In this document: positions 35,495 through 46,372 of the stretch, in pieces
Layout: every line of letters begins with the position of its first letter
Position numbering within the stretch: position 1 is the first letter of the stretch
Assembly (NCBI GenBank): GCA_022385755.1
Contig: MU278348.1
Span: forward strand, 1,523,035-1,587,034
Direction of reading: 5' to 3'
Source of the DNA: Trametopsis cervina
Lineage: Eukaryota; Basidiomycota; Agaricomycetes; Polyporales; Irpicaceae
Length of the DNA stretch: 64,000 bases
Made by a program: the position numbers and the translations under genes
The notes under the pieces: model-generated
Database searches by the model: none
What the model was told of the DNA's origin: nothing
What the model saw: the letters and a program-made list of their open reading frames with translations, nothing else

Positions 35495-36895
35495 ATGGCA
35501 TCGCACTCGGGCCATGGACTTCTCAGTCACTTACACGCTTCCGTCTCAACTGGAGACCTCCCATTTTCACGGCCACATAGCCCACACAAGGAGGTCGTAG
35601 TCGGCTTTTATGGACTTGGTGCGATGGGGTATTTTATGGCACGAAATCTTGCACATCGTCTGGCTTCCCCGCTCCTCGTGAGCAACCGCACTCGATCGAA
35701 AGCAGACAGCCTTGCCAAGGAGCTGGGCGAGTCGAAGATCAAGGTTATAGAGAATCCCGCAGATCTCGCTCTTGAATGCGACATCATCTTCACCAACCTC
35801 GCGAACGACGCAGTAGTCAAGGATGCCTACGAGAAGTTTACTGCGGCTCTTCTAGTGAGATAAGAAGTACCCTCCAGAACGAACTCACTGAACCGATAAT
35901 ATTACCAGAACCAACAAAACACACGTTCCAAGATCTTCGTAGAAACTAGCACGGTGTATCCAACTCTTGCAGGTTACTCGCACCTTTCCTCCACCAAACT
36001 ACGCTCCTAATACGCCAATTCTGTAGGGGAACTGGATACCCTGATATCAAGCATTCCTCATGCTCGGTTGATCATGGCTCCTGTGTTCGGGGCGCCGCCG
36101 GTGGCGAAAGCTGGTCAGCTGTTGGTAGTGATGGCCGGAGACTATCGCTCCAAAAAGGAGATCGCACATCTTCTCGTTCCAGGTGTTGGTCGCAAGGTTA
36201 TTGATCTCGGAGGAAATCTTGAGAAAGGTGATTTCTACAGTTGAACTAAACGATGTGACTGCTTATGATATGATAAAGCCCCTACGTTCAAGCTTATCGG
36301 AAACTCTATGATACTTGGTAGTCTTGAGGTCCTAGCGGAGGCTTTCACGTTGGCCGAGAAATCCGGGATCAAACCCGAACAGGTACATACCCTTGTCAAG
36401 GACGTTTTACCCGCTCCAATGTAAGCGTTGGGCTATATTGCAGAACTCAGTACGCTGATATTCTTCAAAGACTGGACAACTACGCCAATAAGATGGTGCA
36501 CGACCTCTTTGACGGCAGTGTAGGTTTCGCTATCGACGGAGGAATCAAGGACTCTACACATATTCGCAAACTTGCAGCAGACACGAACTCTCCTATGCCT
36601 GCTCTGGTCAGTACTTTGCGACCTTCCCATAGTAATCCAGTATCCCTCAATTGTTACACAGGATTCTGCACATCAACACTTACTAACCGCTCGCGCTTTA
36701 CATGACGCACGGAGAGCCCGCGGGGAGAAGGTATATGATACACTAGATTGGAGTTCCATAGTAGCTGGTACAAGAGTTGCTTCAGGCTTGGACGGGTTCG
36801 ACAGCTCTCAGGTTAGTTCTGTCCTCACTTGATCGTGCTACTCTGCTGATCCCTTGCGTCAGCATCAGAATATAACTCCAGTCCCAGAGCCTTGA
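35495..36895 (+). CDS. NAD-dependent beta-hydroxyacid dehydrogenase (3-hydroxyisobutyrate dehydrogenase family)
   Basis: Seven exons (35495-35854, 35909-35972, 36027-36227, 36279-36420, 36471-36606, 36662-36811, 36863-36895) give 361 aa. The N-terminal Rossmann fold has the dinucleotide signature VGFYGLGAMGYFMARNL, then SNRTRSKAD. The substrate loop is APVFGAPPVAKAGQL and the catalytic Lys lies in FKLIGN (KxxxN), as in the family. A C-terminal all-helical domain follows (DSAHQHLLTARALHDARRARG). Such enzymes oxidise 3-hydroxyisobutyrate or related 3-hydroxyacids with NAD(P); the exact substrate is not readable from sequence. No clear mitochondrial presequence is present. The last 10 codons depend on an intron at 36812-36862; without it the protein ends at 36832. 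Confidence 0.85.
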
Positions 36896-37259
36896 ATTTA
36901 CACAATGTAGGGCGGCCTCAATACGTATCTGCGCTTGTAACAAGATAAATCGACTACTGTAGAATAACCGATCTGTATCATGAACGTACAAACCTGGAAG
37001 AAATGTAACATCTTGTGATCCTTCGTTCGTACTGTAGGGAATATCTGTGGTCCTCACATATAACACAAAGTGAGCTAGAATGTTGATACTCGTTGATCCT
37101 GCCGACCTTAGGAAGTTACCCAACTATACCCAGTTGACTTACCCATGGGTTAGGCTAGTGCATAACTTTGATTGCCCGATCCAATCTTTGAGCGCGCAGC
37201 CACGGCTATGGAACATTAGACGCTTGCGGTAACTCACTCTCGACCAACTCTTCACCAAG
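36896..37259. other. intergenic spacer before the uL10m gene
   Basis: This 364-bp stretch between two same-strand genes must contain the 3' end of the dehydrogenase gene and the promoter of the ribosomal-protein gene. No other feature was seen; open frames on the minus strand are antisense shadows. Confidence 0.5.
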
Positions 37260-38159
37260 ATGCTGCAGCGTTCGCTGCTCGGCCGGCCGTTACGTGCGAC
37301 ATCGTCTTCACTACCACATACGACTTTTTCATGGTCATATACGCCTAGCAGGACGAAGATCAGTGTCGCAGAACCAGTTGTCTGGCCAAAACGCAAGGGT
37401 CCCCGTGCATACTCGGAGCGCAAGACCTTCAAAGTGTACGAGTACACGCGGTTATTTGAGTCGAGCAAGTCGTCACCGCTCATCTTCCTTGAACACACCG
37501 ACTTCTCTGTCCCTAAACTCGCCAAATTGCGCAGGGATATCGCCGATGCAGCTGCGAAACATGTCACACCGCCGCCCTCCCTCTCCTCCCCAACACCTGC
37601 ACCCATCTCAGAGCTTCCTGCTCTGCCAAAATTCACTGTTGTGTCAACCAGTTATTTTGGAGTCGCCCTGCGAAATTACTCTCCATTGGACCAGGAAACA
37701 ATCAAAGAGATAGCTGGCATACAAAAAGCGGGTTTGGCGGTTCTGTCATTTCCCGAATTCAATCCGCCTCAGCTGGACGCGGTGCTGAAGGCCATGTCGC
37801 GGTCCATACCTCCACGAAAGATCAAGTCCGAGGAGGAGCTTGAGCAGGAAGCAAAGGACGCTGTCGATGCATACGTACCGGGACGAAGAATAAAACGTCA
37901 GAGACCGGATCCCATACCGGACCTCAAACTTGTAGGAGCACTTATTGAGGGTCGAGTCTTCAAGGCTGCAGAGGTGGCGGACGTAGCGAAGTTGCCGACA
38001 TTGGACACACTGAGGGCACAGTTGGTTGGGTTGTTGAGCGCTCCGTCTGCACAGCTGGCAGCGGTGCTGAACGAAGCAGGTGGTGCCAAGCTGGCGAGGA
38101 CTTTGGAGGGGTTAAAGAAGAGTTTGGAGGATGATGGGGAGGCTCCCCCGAGTGCATGA
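37260..38159 (+). CDS. mitochondrial large-subunit ribosomal protein uL10m
   Basis: A single-exon gene of 299 aa, unusual in this intron-rich window. The N-terminus (MLQRSLLGRPLRATSSSLPH) is Ser/Arg-rich without acidic residues, a typical mitochondrial targeting sequence. The C-terminal part matches the ribosomal L10 family: LKLVGALIEGRVFKAAEV, then KLPTLDTLRAQLVGLLSAP and a helix LAAVLNEAG. Known role: uL10 anchors the bL12 stalk of the large subunit, here in the mitoribosome (yeast Mrpl11). A central insertion with a basic, charged segment (KSEEELEQEAKDAVD) is characteristic of fungal mitochondrial versions. Confidence 0.85.
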   Translation: MLQRSLLGRPLRATSSSLPHTTFSWSYTPSRTKISVAEPVVWPKRKGPRAYSERKTFKVYEYTRLFESSKSSPLIFLEHTDFSVPKLAKLRRDIADAAAKHVTPPPSLSSPTPAPISELPALPKFTVVSTSYFGVALRNYSPLDQETIKEIAGIQKAGLAVLSFPEFNPPQLDAVLKAMSRSIPPRKIKSEEELEQEAKDAVDAYVPGRRIKRQRPDPIPDLKLVGALIEGRVFKAAEVADVAKLPTLDTLRAQLVGLLSAPSAQLAAVLNEAGGAKLARTLEGLKKSLEDDGEAPPSA

Positions 38160-38395
38160 CAGAATATCGTGAGAGGGACATCCATAGTGCGTACATACTC
38201 ATAGACTACTGCATAATTCAGGGCTTGCTTTGCATATTATCCGACTCTTCAGCCTTAAGTGGTCACTGTGAACACAATGAGCTGGCATTAATATACTCTG
38301 CAGGGTACTACAATACAGTTCTAGCGCAGAAGACACATAACAGATACAAGAACGGCCTGCTGTTCTCCTTCAAATAGTACTGCCAAATAGATGAG

Positions 38396-39507
38396 CTACT
38401 TTTGCGCTCTCATAATCTCTCGCGCCAGGTCCTTTCCCTTCCCTACCTCCCATGCCGGTTCACTATCCGGAGGTAGTTGATTACTCTTCACCAGTTCTGT
38501 GTCTCCGCTTAGTCCGAGCTGCATAGCTCTCGCATCTGCACGCGCGAGATTGGACTCGGTCGGATGGATCCATATCGCGTCCGGTTTTGACTTCGATCGC
38601 GGTCGTCCCATCTGAGATTCCGGTGTGGTGTTTTCGCGAATGGGTGAATGCGCGTGGGGAAGTGACGAAGAAGAGGCACTTGAGGAGGAGATTCGGTATG
38701 GGTATTCGTCATTGGCGTGTTCATGCACGCCATAGGGATGAAGAGGGTATGACGACTCGAAGGGAGGTGGTGTCGCAAGTAGAGGTTCCTTCATGTGCTC
38801 GGGACTGGGATCATCAAGGTCATTTGCCTGTCTTCGTTTCGTAGTCCATGTGTCACTTACTCCCTTCCTGAGCTATAGTCTGGTGTCTCCAAATATTCAA
38901 TTATAAATTGTCCCGCCGCCAATGTAGTGACCTAGAGGTAGTTGAATCAGCACGAGCAGAGGCGGTTTGTAAATAAGTTATGTGTAAAGCGTACTGTGAG
39001 CACAATTAACCTAGGCGGGAATCAGCATTAGAAGTCGCGGTACAATATAACAATTACTCACCAAATACTGAAGGTCATGGCCACGAGCATGTATAATCTG
39101 TTGTTACAGCACGAACATGACAGAAGACGTCAATCTCAATCACATAATGTCACATTATACCATCAAGAATACCACGTACAATCTCAATAGCGTCGCCATC
39201 CAGTACAGCGATGCTTTCCATATCGCCTTACGAAACCGTGTTCTTTTCGTCCATCTGGACGGTGACCAGTTTGTGGTCATCGCGTATGTTAGGCACCTGT
39301 CATTTCGCCAATGCCGTCAGCGCGCACGTAATATTCATCCGTGATAGCAGATCTGACGACGTACCGTTCCGCGACGCATATAACGACTGTGAGTATGCAT
39401 GCTTGGATAAATTGGCTTGCGGAGTCGAGGTGTAGTGAGGGAAAGAGAACGTGTTCGCCCAAGAGTTCGAAATGGAGGTGGTCTTCCCATCCGCCGTCCA
39501 TCTTCAT
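38396..39507 (-). CDS. Ctr-family copper transporter
   Basis: Six exons (39507-39365, 39296-39180, 39097-39062, 39010-38995, 38934-38861, 38804-38396) give 264 aa. The N-terminus MKMDGGWEDHLHFELLGEH has Met/His residues as in Ctr ectodomains. TM1 is about FIQACILTVVICVAERYV; TM2 carries the family MxxxM motif in LLYMLVAMTFSIW; TM3 follows directly (LIVLTVTTLAAGQFIIEYLE). The usual GxxxG of TM3 is reduced to TLAAG. After TM3 comes an unusually long Ser-rich cytosolic tail of about 140 residues. Family role: trimeric high-affinity Cu(I) import at the plasma or vacuolar membrane. An in-frame stop lies eight codons upstream of the chosen ATG. The 16-nt exon 4 is required to keep the frame between TM2 and TM3. 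Confidence 0.85.
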
Positions 39508-40086
39508 CTTCGAATCTTCAATTTGTTAGCCTTGAACGGAGGTAAGGCCTAGTATGTATAGAGTGGGTAGTCTTGAATGAGCAGGGGGGCGAGTTGCTCG
39601 CTCAGAATGAAACGTTAAATGTGAGCGTTTTCCAGGTGAGTAGTTTACAAGCGGTTGCCCAGGTGCATGAGGTAATTATAGCACAAGGTTGGGTTCTCAG
39701 GTTGGGCCAGCGCTGAAGGAACGCGCGAGAGTGCAGTGCTCGCGGCGTGGGATGACCGTTGGGCCTCTTGTAAGTTGGTGGTCGAGGTCGGAGTTGGGCG
39801 CAGAGGTCGCAGATGAGAGCGAATTCATTGTGGCCATTAAAACGCATCGCTCTCTCATGATGGTGAGTGTGTACCCGATCCGTATCTATTCCTTGACATG
39901 GTAACGCAATCAGATCTGCAATCCTATCTCGGGTGTGGTCGTGCGAGCGCTCCTGACATGAAGAACGTCAATGACGGTTGATACGTTCACTAGCTAAACT
40001 GACAAAACGGTACATTGTGCGATACAGATAGCAAGGCAGATATGTAGGAAGGTGTGGTGAACAAGTAAATTACACCGAGGCGTATT
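39508..40086. other. promoter side of the Ctr gene and 3' end of EXO5
   Basis: This 579-bp region holds the copper-transporter promoter and the EXO5 3' UTR. No gene is supported; the open frames here have no motif. Confidence 0.5.
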
Positions 40087-42644
40087 TCATGACTTGTTGA
40101 CATCAAGCTTTATTTTCGCCTTTGATTTATGCAGAGCCTCCATCGCCTTCTTTTCTCGCCACTCACATCCGTCAGCATATTCGCAAGTACTGACCGAGAG
40201 AGTTAGGGGAGCGCTTTTTTAATAGAGGAAAAAGACTCACTGGCATCTCCTCGTCAATGCCACCTCTACACCTCTGGAAGGTCGATTGCCATACCACCAC
40301 TGTAGCACATCGTCAAGATGCCGCTGCAGGACGGCATCATCATATTCAAACGTCTTCGTCCCGAGTATAAGACTCCTGTAATCCTCTTTAGGGTCCGCAC
40401 GGTCCGTCTTGCCAGCTTGTGCCCCACTCGGGACCGACTCAGATGTGGAAGCTCCCGCATTAGCTTCAGGTACAGGATCCATCTTAGCCGTAGCTTTGTC
40501 CGACTCGTCTGACGCCACCGGTACGGGTAACGCAGCGGAAGTGACCGTTGAGGAGTCGTCGAGAAGGGCGTTTCGTACTCCTGGAGGACTAGCAGGCACT
40601 TCTATAGCTACCACTTGCTCCGGACTGAGATCCTTCAGACTGGCAGCAATAGCAGCTTTGATATCCTCAGCCTCGGTCTCACTTTCTCTCCGCCTGTGCG
40701 GAGACTTCTTCCGCTTATTTGCACTCAAACTTCGCTTTGTGATCCTATATTCGATGGTGAGGGTGGAACGGATGCCGTCGACGTTCAACATCTCGATGGT
40801 ATTGCGCAGCATTTCAAGCACTTTCTCCAAACAGTCGATCTCAGCGGGCAGTTCGGTGTCAAGCGTGAATTTACCGGAAAACTTCTTGGTTGACAAGAGT
40901 CCCGCACGTCTCCATATTTCCTCGTAGTCAGTTGCGTCGGGCGAGCCGGGTGGCGCGAGCATAGAGGAGAGTAGGCGGTGATAAAACATCAGTTGGAGAC
41001 GCGATGAGACGGTGTCTTCTGAAGGGGGTAGCGAAGGGTGATGACGAGATTTGGTATCCAGAATCCGAAGTCTGAAGGCTGGCCGTGGACGTGATGTCGG
41101 GATACGAGAAGGAGAAGAGGACCGTTGCTCATCGTCAGATATCACACCTGTCATGGGATCATGCCTATTGTCCTTGTGCGGGGACGGCTTCCGTGGCGAA
41201 GTAGAGAAGAAAGCGTTGATAGAGGTCTGAGATGGGGACTTCTGCAAAGTAGCCTTCTTCGACGTCCTTTTAGACGGTGTGCTAGGAAAGCCGGCGTCTG
41301 CTCTACCGCGTTTGCGATCCCGCTTGCCCTCAGGTGTAGAGGAACGTCTATATATAGGTTCGCGAATGACCTCGTCCTATTCACGTCCTCAGTATACTAC
41401 AGCATAGACGGATGTGAGGGCACTCACGATGATGCCTTTGACCAGTTGGTCGTCCAAGATACCTACCACATTCATTTCTCGCTGTGGGGTATCGCCGTTA
41501 AAGATCACGCGCACCAAATGAAGTAGTCAGTGCACTCACACAACGGCCGATTTCTACAAGTGACTGCAAACAGTCTATCATCTTCACCATCCTGACGATC
41601 AAGAACATGACGTTGTTCAGCGTACTAGTGCCATGGGACCAATCGAAACAAGACGCACTCGAGGGCCCACCGCTCTTCCTTCGTAACAGCGTGCACAATC
41701 TTTTCCACAGGAGCAATCTCCCGCTCCAAAACCTTGTGTACGGACTGGAGACGAAGATGAGCCAACGATATCGATAGAGTACAGAGGTGTAACCCCTCAC
41801 CGTTCCCATCTCGGTGCGTTGGTGGTTATTCTGCGCGACCTTCATATCGACTTTTATCTCCTTCCCCGCCGAAGTCTTGAACGACGCCTTTCTCTTCTCC
41901 GGGTCCTTACTGCGGCTCTGAAGCAGCCCATACTCGTACTGGACTTCACACCTGCGAGGTCACTGTGTCAGCCCTTTGATTATCGGGATAGTGATTCGAG
42001 GTGAAAACTTGCCAGATGGGCGAGGTGAGGTCGCTGACACTTAACACATCGTTCCGACTCCTGAACCGCTTGTACAACGAGCCTTCCAACCCAACCACCG
42101 TCTCCTTCCCCTTGCCCTTGCTCGTCTCCTCCTTATCCGCTACGGGGGGTGGGTCACGAGGCTCTGGCGCAGTCTCAGCATGGCTATCTCCAGGTGCGGT
42201 TGACTGCTCGAGTTCAATGTCAATGTCAACTGCAGGGCCACTGAAGATGCGGTCTATAAGCGTACGGCGTCTGGAGGGCCCTGCTTCTGCTTCTCCTTCT
42301 GACGCTTGGATGTCTCGCTCTCCGTGACAGCTAGCTCGAGGGGATCGGTAGGAGGAGGCTCTTTCTTGCTCTTTGTGTGTTGGGGGAGGCTCTGCGGCAG
42401 CGGCGGCGTCGTCGAAGGCGGCGAGCTCTTCGGCGGTGAACTCGGAGAAGTCGTATGCGTCGAACTCGCTGGCGGAGGACTTCGGACTCTGAGGGATCTT
42501 AGCGTCGACGTGCTCTTCGACCTCTTCGTATGTGTCTGTGGGCCTGGCGGGGGTGGTATCGACTGGTGAGGGCGGGAGGTCAATGATATAGGGGAGGTGG
42601 ACTTCGTCGACAGAAACGTTCTGTTCGTCGAACTCGTCGTCCAT
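40087..42644 (-). CDS. EXO5: exonuclease V (EXO5/DEM1)
   Basis: The N-terminal 200 residues are acidic and disordered. The conserved body begins LSVSDLTSPIWCEVQYEYGLLQ and includes VHKVLEREI, the metal-binding GILDDQL segment, ILDTKSR (the D-K-R motif of PD-(D/E)XK nucleases) and LQLMFYHRLL. The last exons end RRCHTCEYADGCEWREKKAM. The Cys in IWCEVQ and the three Cys near the end are the four ligands of the EXO5 [4Fe-4S] cluster. Family role: single-strand DNA exonuclease for mitochondrial or nuclear genome stability. Exon 1 is 42644-42013 and exon 2 is 41951-41801; the intron between them starts with GC (see findings). The last exon is joined at a GTGAGT donor just before 40240. Divergent from the oxidase gene. 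Confidence 0.9.
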
Positions 42645-43126
42645 ATTAGAGATAATATTGGTCGCTGATGGATGGGGTCAGGAACTGGAGTCGAGAAAAG
42701 GGATATGTTGCACGGACCTTGATCATTCAATTACGCATGCCAGGAGACAGGAGGTTTCGTGTCGCCGCTAATTGAACTCGTTCATGATCGAGCGATGGGC
42801 ACGTGATCGTGAGCGTGAGCACCCAGTAATCCCGATTTTCCAGAGATTTTCTGCGCAGTATCGAACAGCATTCAAGAACATAGCAGAGAACACAAAACCC
42901 AGTTATAGATGCTACTACAAGATCCATATGGTTTGACAAACCACATCCTGAGATTCCCTCACCCACGCTTTATCATGGAAAGCTCTGGCCACTTTCCAGG
43001 CGCGCAGGCACTTTCACGAGTCAGATCGCCATGCGCCGACTAAGATAGAGATAGCACAAGAACCATGGGCGACATATCCCTATAACCGAGCCTCCCACCT
43101 CACTCTCACTTCACTCTCACACCGCG
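42645..43126. promoter_or_regulatory. EXO5/oxidase divergent promoter region
   Basis: This 482-bp non-coding stretch separates two divergent start codons, so both promoters are expected here. The 3' part before 43127 is CT-rich (repeated CTCACTCTCA), a common feature just upstream of fungal start codons. Confidence 0.5.
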
Positions 43127-44563
43127 ATGGCAGCAGACCAAGCACACATCGTCGTCCTCGGCGCAGGCGTGATTGGCCTGACGATCGCACACGAGATCGT
43201 CGAGAGGTATCCGCTGTATAAGGTCACTGTCATCTCACGAGACTTTCCTGATGATGCTGGGCTGCTTTCGCAGAGCCAGGCGAGCCCGTGGGCGGTAAGT
43301 CACTCCTCTCTGTAAGGTGTACGGGATTGGTGGGCTTATGTTGTGTGCGGTTGAAGGGTGCGAATTGGACGGCTATTGGGCCGTATGATGAGCTTAAGCA
43401 CAAGTTGGAGAAGAAGACTTTGTGAGTGGGCTTCTGCACCGTGATATTGCGGGATTGGCTGAGTTGAGGTATGGAATAGCGAGAAGCTGTGGAGCCTGAT
43501 ACCGACGGGTTTTGTCCAGGTGGGTTGTTAGACATCATGCAAAGACGTCTCTGACCATTCGTCCACAGAAACTCGACTCGCGCTGGTATTTCCGCGAGCA
43601 GACAGAGCTAGACACGCTCTGGTGGAGGGACATCCCTCGCGACGTGCGTAGCTCCCTCTCTCTCCATCTCTCAGCACACCAACATCACCATTCCCTCCCC
43701 AGCTCCGCAAGCTCACACCCTCCGAACTCCCCCCCGGCGCCGCAGACGGCGTCGCCTTCACCACAGTCTCCCTGAACCCGCTCGAATACCTCCCATGGCT
43801 ATACCACCGCATCCGCTCGCGCGGCGCGCATTTCGTGCGCAAGAAGGTCGAGTCCGTCGAGGACGCCGCTGCGTTCGTGCATTGGCGCGGTGCGGTCGTT
43901 AATGCCACGGGACTGGGCGCGAGGACGTTGATTGGGGTGGAGGATGGGACGGTGTATCCTGTTCGGGGACAGACTATCCTTGCGTGTGTGCCTGGGTTGA
44001 CCCAGTTCATGTCGTACCCGCTCGAAGCGAGTGAGTATCTGCGCCCTGTTATTCTGCTGTGTAACGGACAATGTGTGCTTACGCAGGATCGATAGACGGA
44101 GACGACCCGACGTACATGATCCCCCGCCCGTCGCCCCCGGGGCACGTCATCCTAGGCGGCACCTACCAAGCAGACAACTGGGACCTCTCGCCCAACTACG
44201 ACACCGCACGCGGGATCTGGGCGCGCTGTGCGAAGATTGCTCCGGCACTGTTAGCTCCAGATGCCCGTATCATCAGCCACAACGTCGGGCTGCGACCCGC
44301 GAGGAAGGCGGGGCCGAGGATACAGAAAGAGGTGGTATATCTGCCGTTGAAGTCTGATAATATCGTGCGGGGGTTGGCGGTGCAGAAAGTACGCGATGTA
44401 AGGGTCGTGCATTGTTATGGATTTGGGTGAGTGGCGCGTCTGGGATCTGCGAGTGACACACGCTCATCACGAATGCGTTGGTAGGCCTGCGGGGTACCAG
44501 CAGTCGTGGGGAGCTGCTGAAGAAACTCTGGGATTGTTGGACGAGATATTCACGCGTGAATGA
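43127..44563 (+). CDS. FAD-dependent D-amino-acid/D-aspartate oxidase
   Basis: Seven exons (43127-43294, 43357-43421, 43480-43519, 43569-43643, 43703-44030, 44087-44426, 44485-44563) give 364 aa. The N-terminus has the FAD-binding signature IVVLGAGVIGLTIAHEI; SPWAGANW is the conserved flavin loop; VYPVRGQ, the substrate-binding Arg in GLRPAR, and the C-terminal GPAGYQQSWGAA motif complete the family pattern. The reaction is oxidative deamination of D-amino acids to 2-oxo acids, ammonia and hydrogen peroxide. Fungal members are normally peroxisomal, but this one ends IFTRE with no PTS1 tripeptide. D-amino-acid oxidase versus D-aspartate oxidase cannot be decided by eye. Confidence 0.9.
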
Positions 44564-46372
44564 AAGCAATTCTCTGGGGTCTGAAATGCAATGTATGTAC
44601 TTGCTGATATACAAGTTGTATAACATATTCGCCAGCAACCCGAATCTCAGAGGAAGGGCGAAACAGCGCGACGCGACGTACACGTGATCGTCAACGTTGA
44701 CTACTGAGATGCGCCGCCGTCGCGGCGCGATCGACTTGGACGTGTTCTAGAAAGCGCTCGGGCCCGCTCTTGCCATGTCCTCTTCCTCTCTCTCTGCTTT
44801 TTAGCAGAACCGCTAGAATAGGCCACAACTGATGAGCCGTGCTAGCTGAGTCAATCCTCACAGCTATCAGATGCGGCGCATTTTCCAAGTTTAGTGTCAA
44901 GCAGCTCAGCAACATCTGCGCCTTCCCGCCCAGCTTCTGTTCCGCCTGATGCGCATCATAGCGGCTCGCTGTGAGTGCAAGTTTCACGTTATTTTTGCCA
45001 CAGGGACGACGTTCGTCTTGGCCGCTGTTCAGAACAGAATTACGTTGGCCTTAGTGCGGCTGTGATAGCTCCCGACGTCGCGGAACGCAGCTCTGGGCAT
45101 CAAACATGTTTGTTATCCTCGCCCTCGTCTGAGGAGCTCAACATATCGTCCATCTGAAAGACACGCTGTCTCGCACGATGTTGGCCAACAGGAATTCGGT
45201 CAAGCCGCAGCACGACGAAGATCCTGGATGCTCGGCGGTGTAAAACCGTGATGAACCGACAGAGAATCGTTCGTAGTGTCGGATATTCTGAGGGATCGTA
45301 CTGAGACGCAACGCTAGTGCTGCTTTTCCTATCTCTTCCCGTCTTATGAACACTCTTGAATGATGATGCCTGCCGTCGATCGACGCGTCGAACGAGCGAG
45401 AAAGTTCGCTAGTGTCGCCACCTCGGACATAATCTGCACAAGCATTTCGTAGTGCACACCCCCGAACGCGAGACGCGGCGTAAAACGAGAGGGATGGGAA
45501 AGTTTGTCAAACGACGTCAACGAATCGGGACGGGGAGGACGCTAAGGCTCCGCTGATCTGCGCGATGGGACCGGGATGCGCGTCTACACACTGCTTGATC
45601 GCAAACATGCACAACAAACATCCTCGCCCCACGACCGACCGAGGGCTGTTCTGTTCGGCATCGCGGGCTCCTCTGAGGTGGCCAGCCAATCGAGTACGAT
45701 GAACAATGCCAGATGGATATCGAGCCCAAGATACAGATGATGCCGCCGCGGCGCAGGCGATGACGCTAGCTCCCGCCTGTGCGCTGCGACGAGTCCGGTG
45801 CGCTGCTCGCTGCTAGGCTGATGGAAGAGAAGCAGGAGTGACGGGTTCATGAGACTGGGAGGGAATAGTGAGTGCTGTTTCGTGCGTCGAGACTGCCTCG
45901 TTGCATCGAACGGAGGCCTCAACGTCATTCCATAGCGCACGGCAGGGATTATCGGGGGTGGCATCTCCCATGAGGATTCTGAGCGAAGGCCGTCGAACGT
46001 GCCGACTCTTCAAAATCCACGCTAAGGCCCTCGAAATTAATAAAGAAAAGGCGAATAGACGGGATCAGCAGCCAGGGCTCTGGGCCAGCGATTGGGCCAT
46101 TGTCCGCTCCGATGGTCCCAGCAGAAGAAGGGCATGGGCGGCCGGACACAGCGTTTTCCACCCCAGCCTCGCACAAAGCTTCAGGCGCCACCTTCCCATC
46201 ATCACATCACTCGGACAGGCCCATCCCAGTTTATATACGCCCTGCCCTCCCTCCCATCGTCCGGCCACTTTGTCATCTCTTGCCTGTCTTTTTTTCCTCT
46301 TGACATCGTCCCCCTCGCCGACCTCGCTCGCTCTACCCTCTTCATCCGCACATCACATAGAGCCAGCCAGCC
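44564..46372. other. 1.8-kb gene-poor region upstream of the CPL1-like gene
   Basis: No protein-like frame is supported; a 98-codon minus-strand frame at 44691-44987 has no motif. GC-rich words such as GTCGCGGCGC recur here (44717) and at 49033. The 3' end (46090-46372) becomes pyrimidine-rich and contains a TATA-like box, as expected for the promoter of the following secreted-protein gene. Confidence 0.45.
46232..46237 (+). promoter_or_regulatory. TATA-like box of the CPL1-like gene
   Basis: TATATA lies 136 bp before the start codon at 46373, followed by a CT-rich stretch. Few other genes in this window have such a clear box, which fits a strongly regulated secreted protein; assignment is inference. 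Confidence 0.45.

Noticed and set aside
37139..37636. 165-codon minus-strand frame
   Set aside because: Antisense shadow of the uL10m gene.
42254..42730. 158-codon Pro/Ser/Thr-rich minus-strand frame
   Set aside because: It is the alternative frame of EXO5 exon 1; only the 42644 frame leads to the conserved nuclease.
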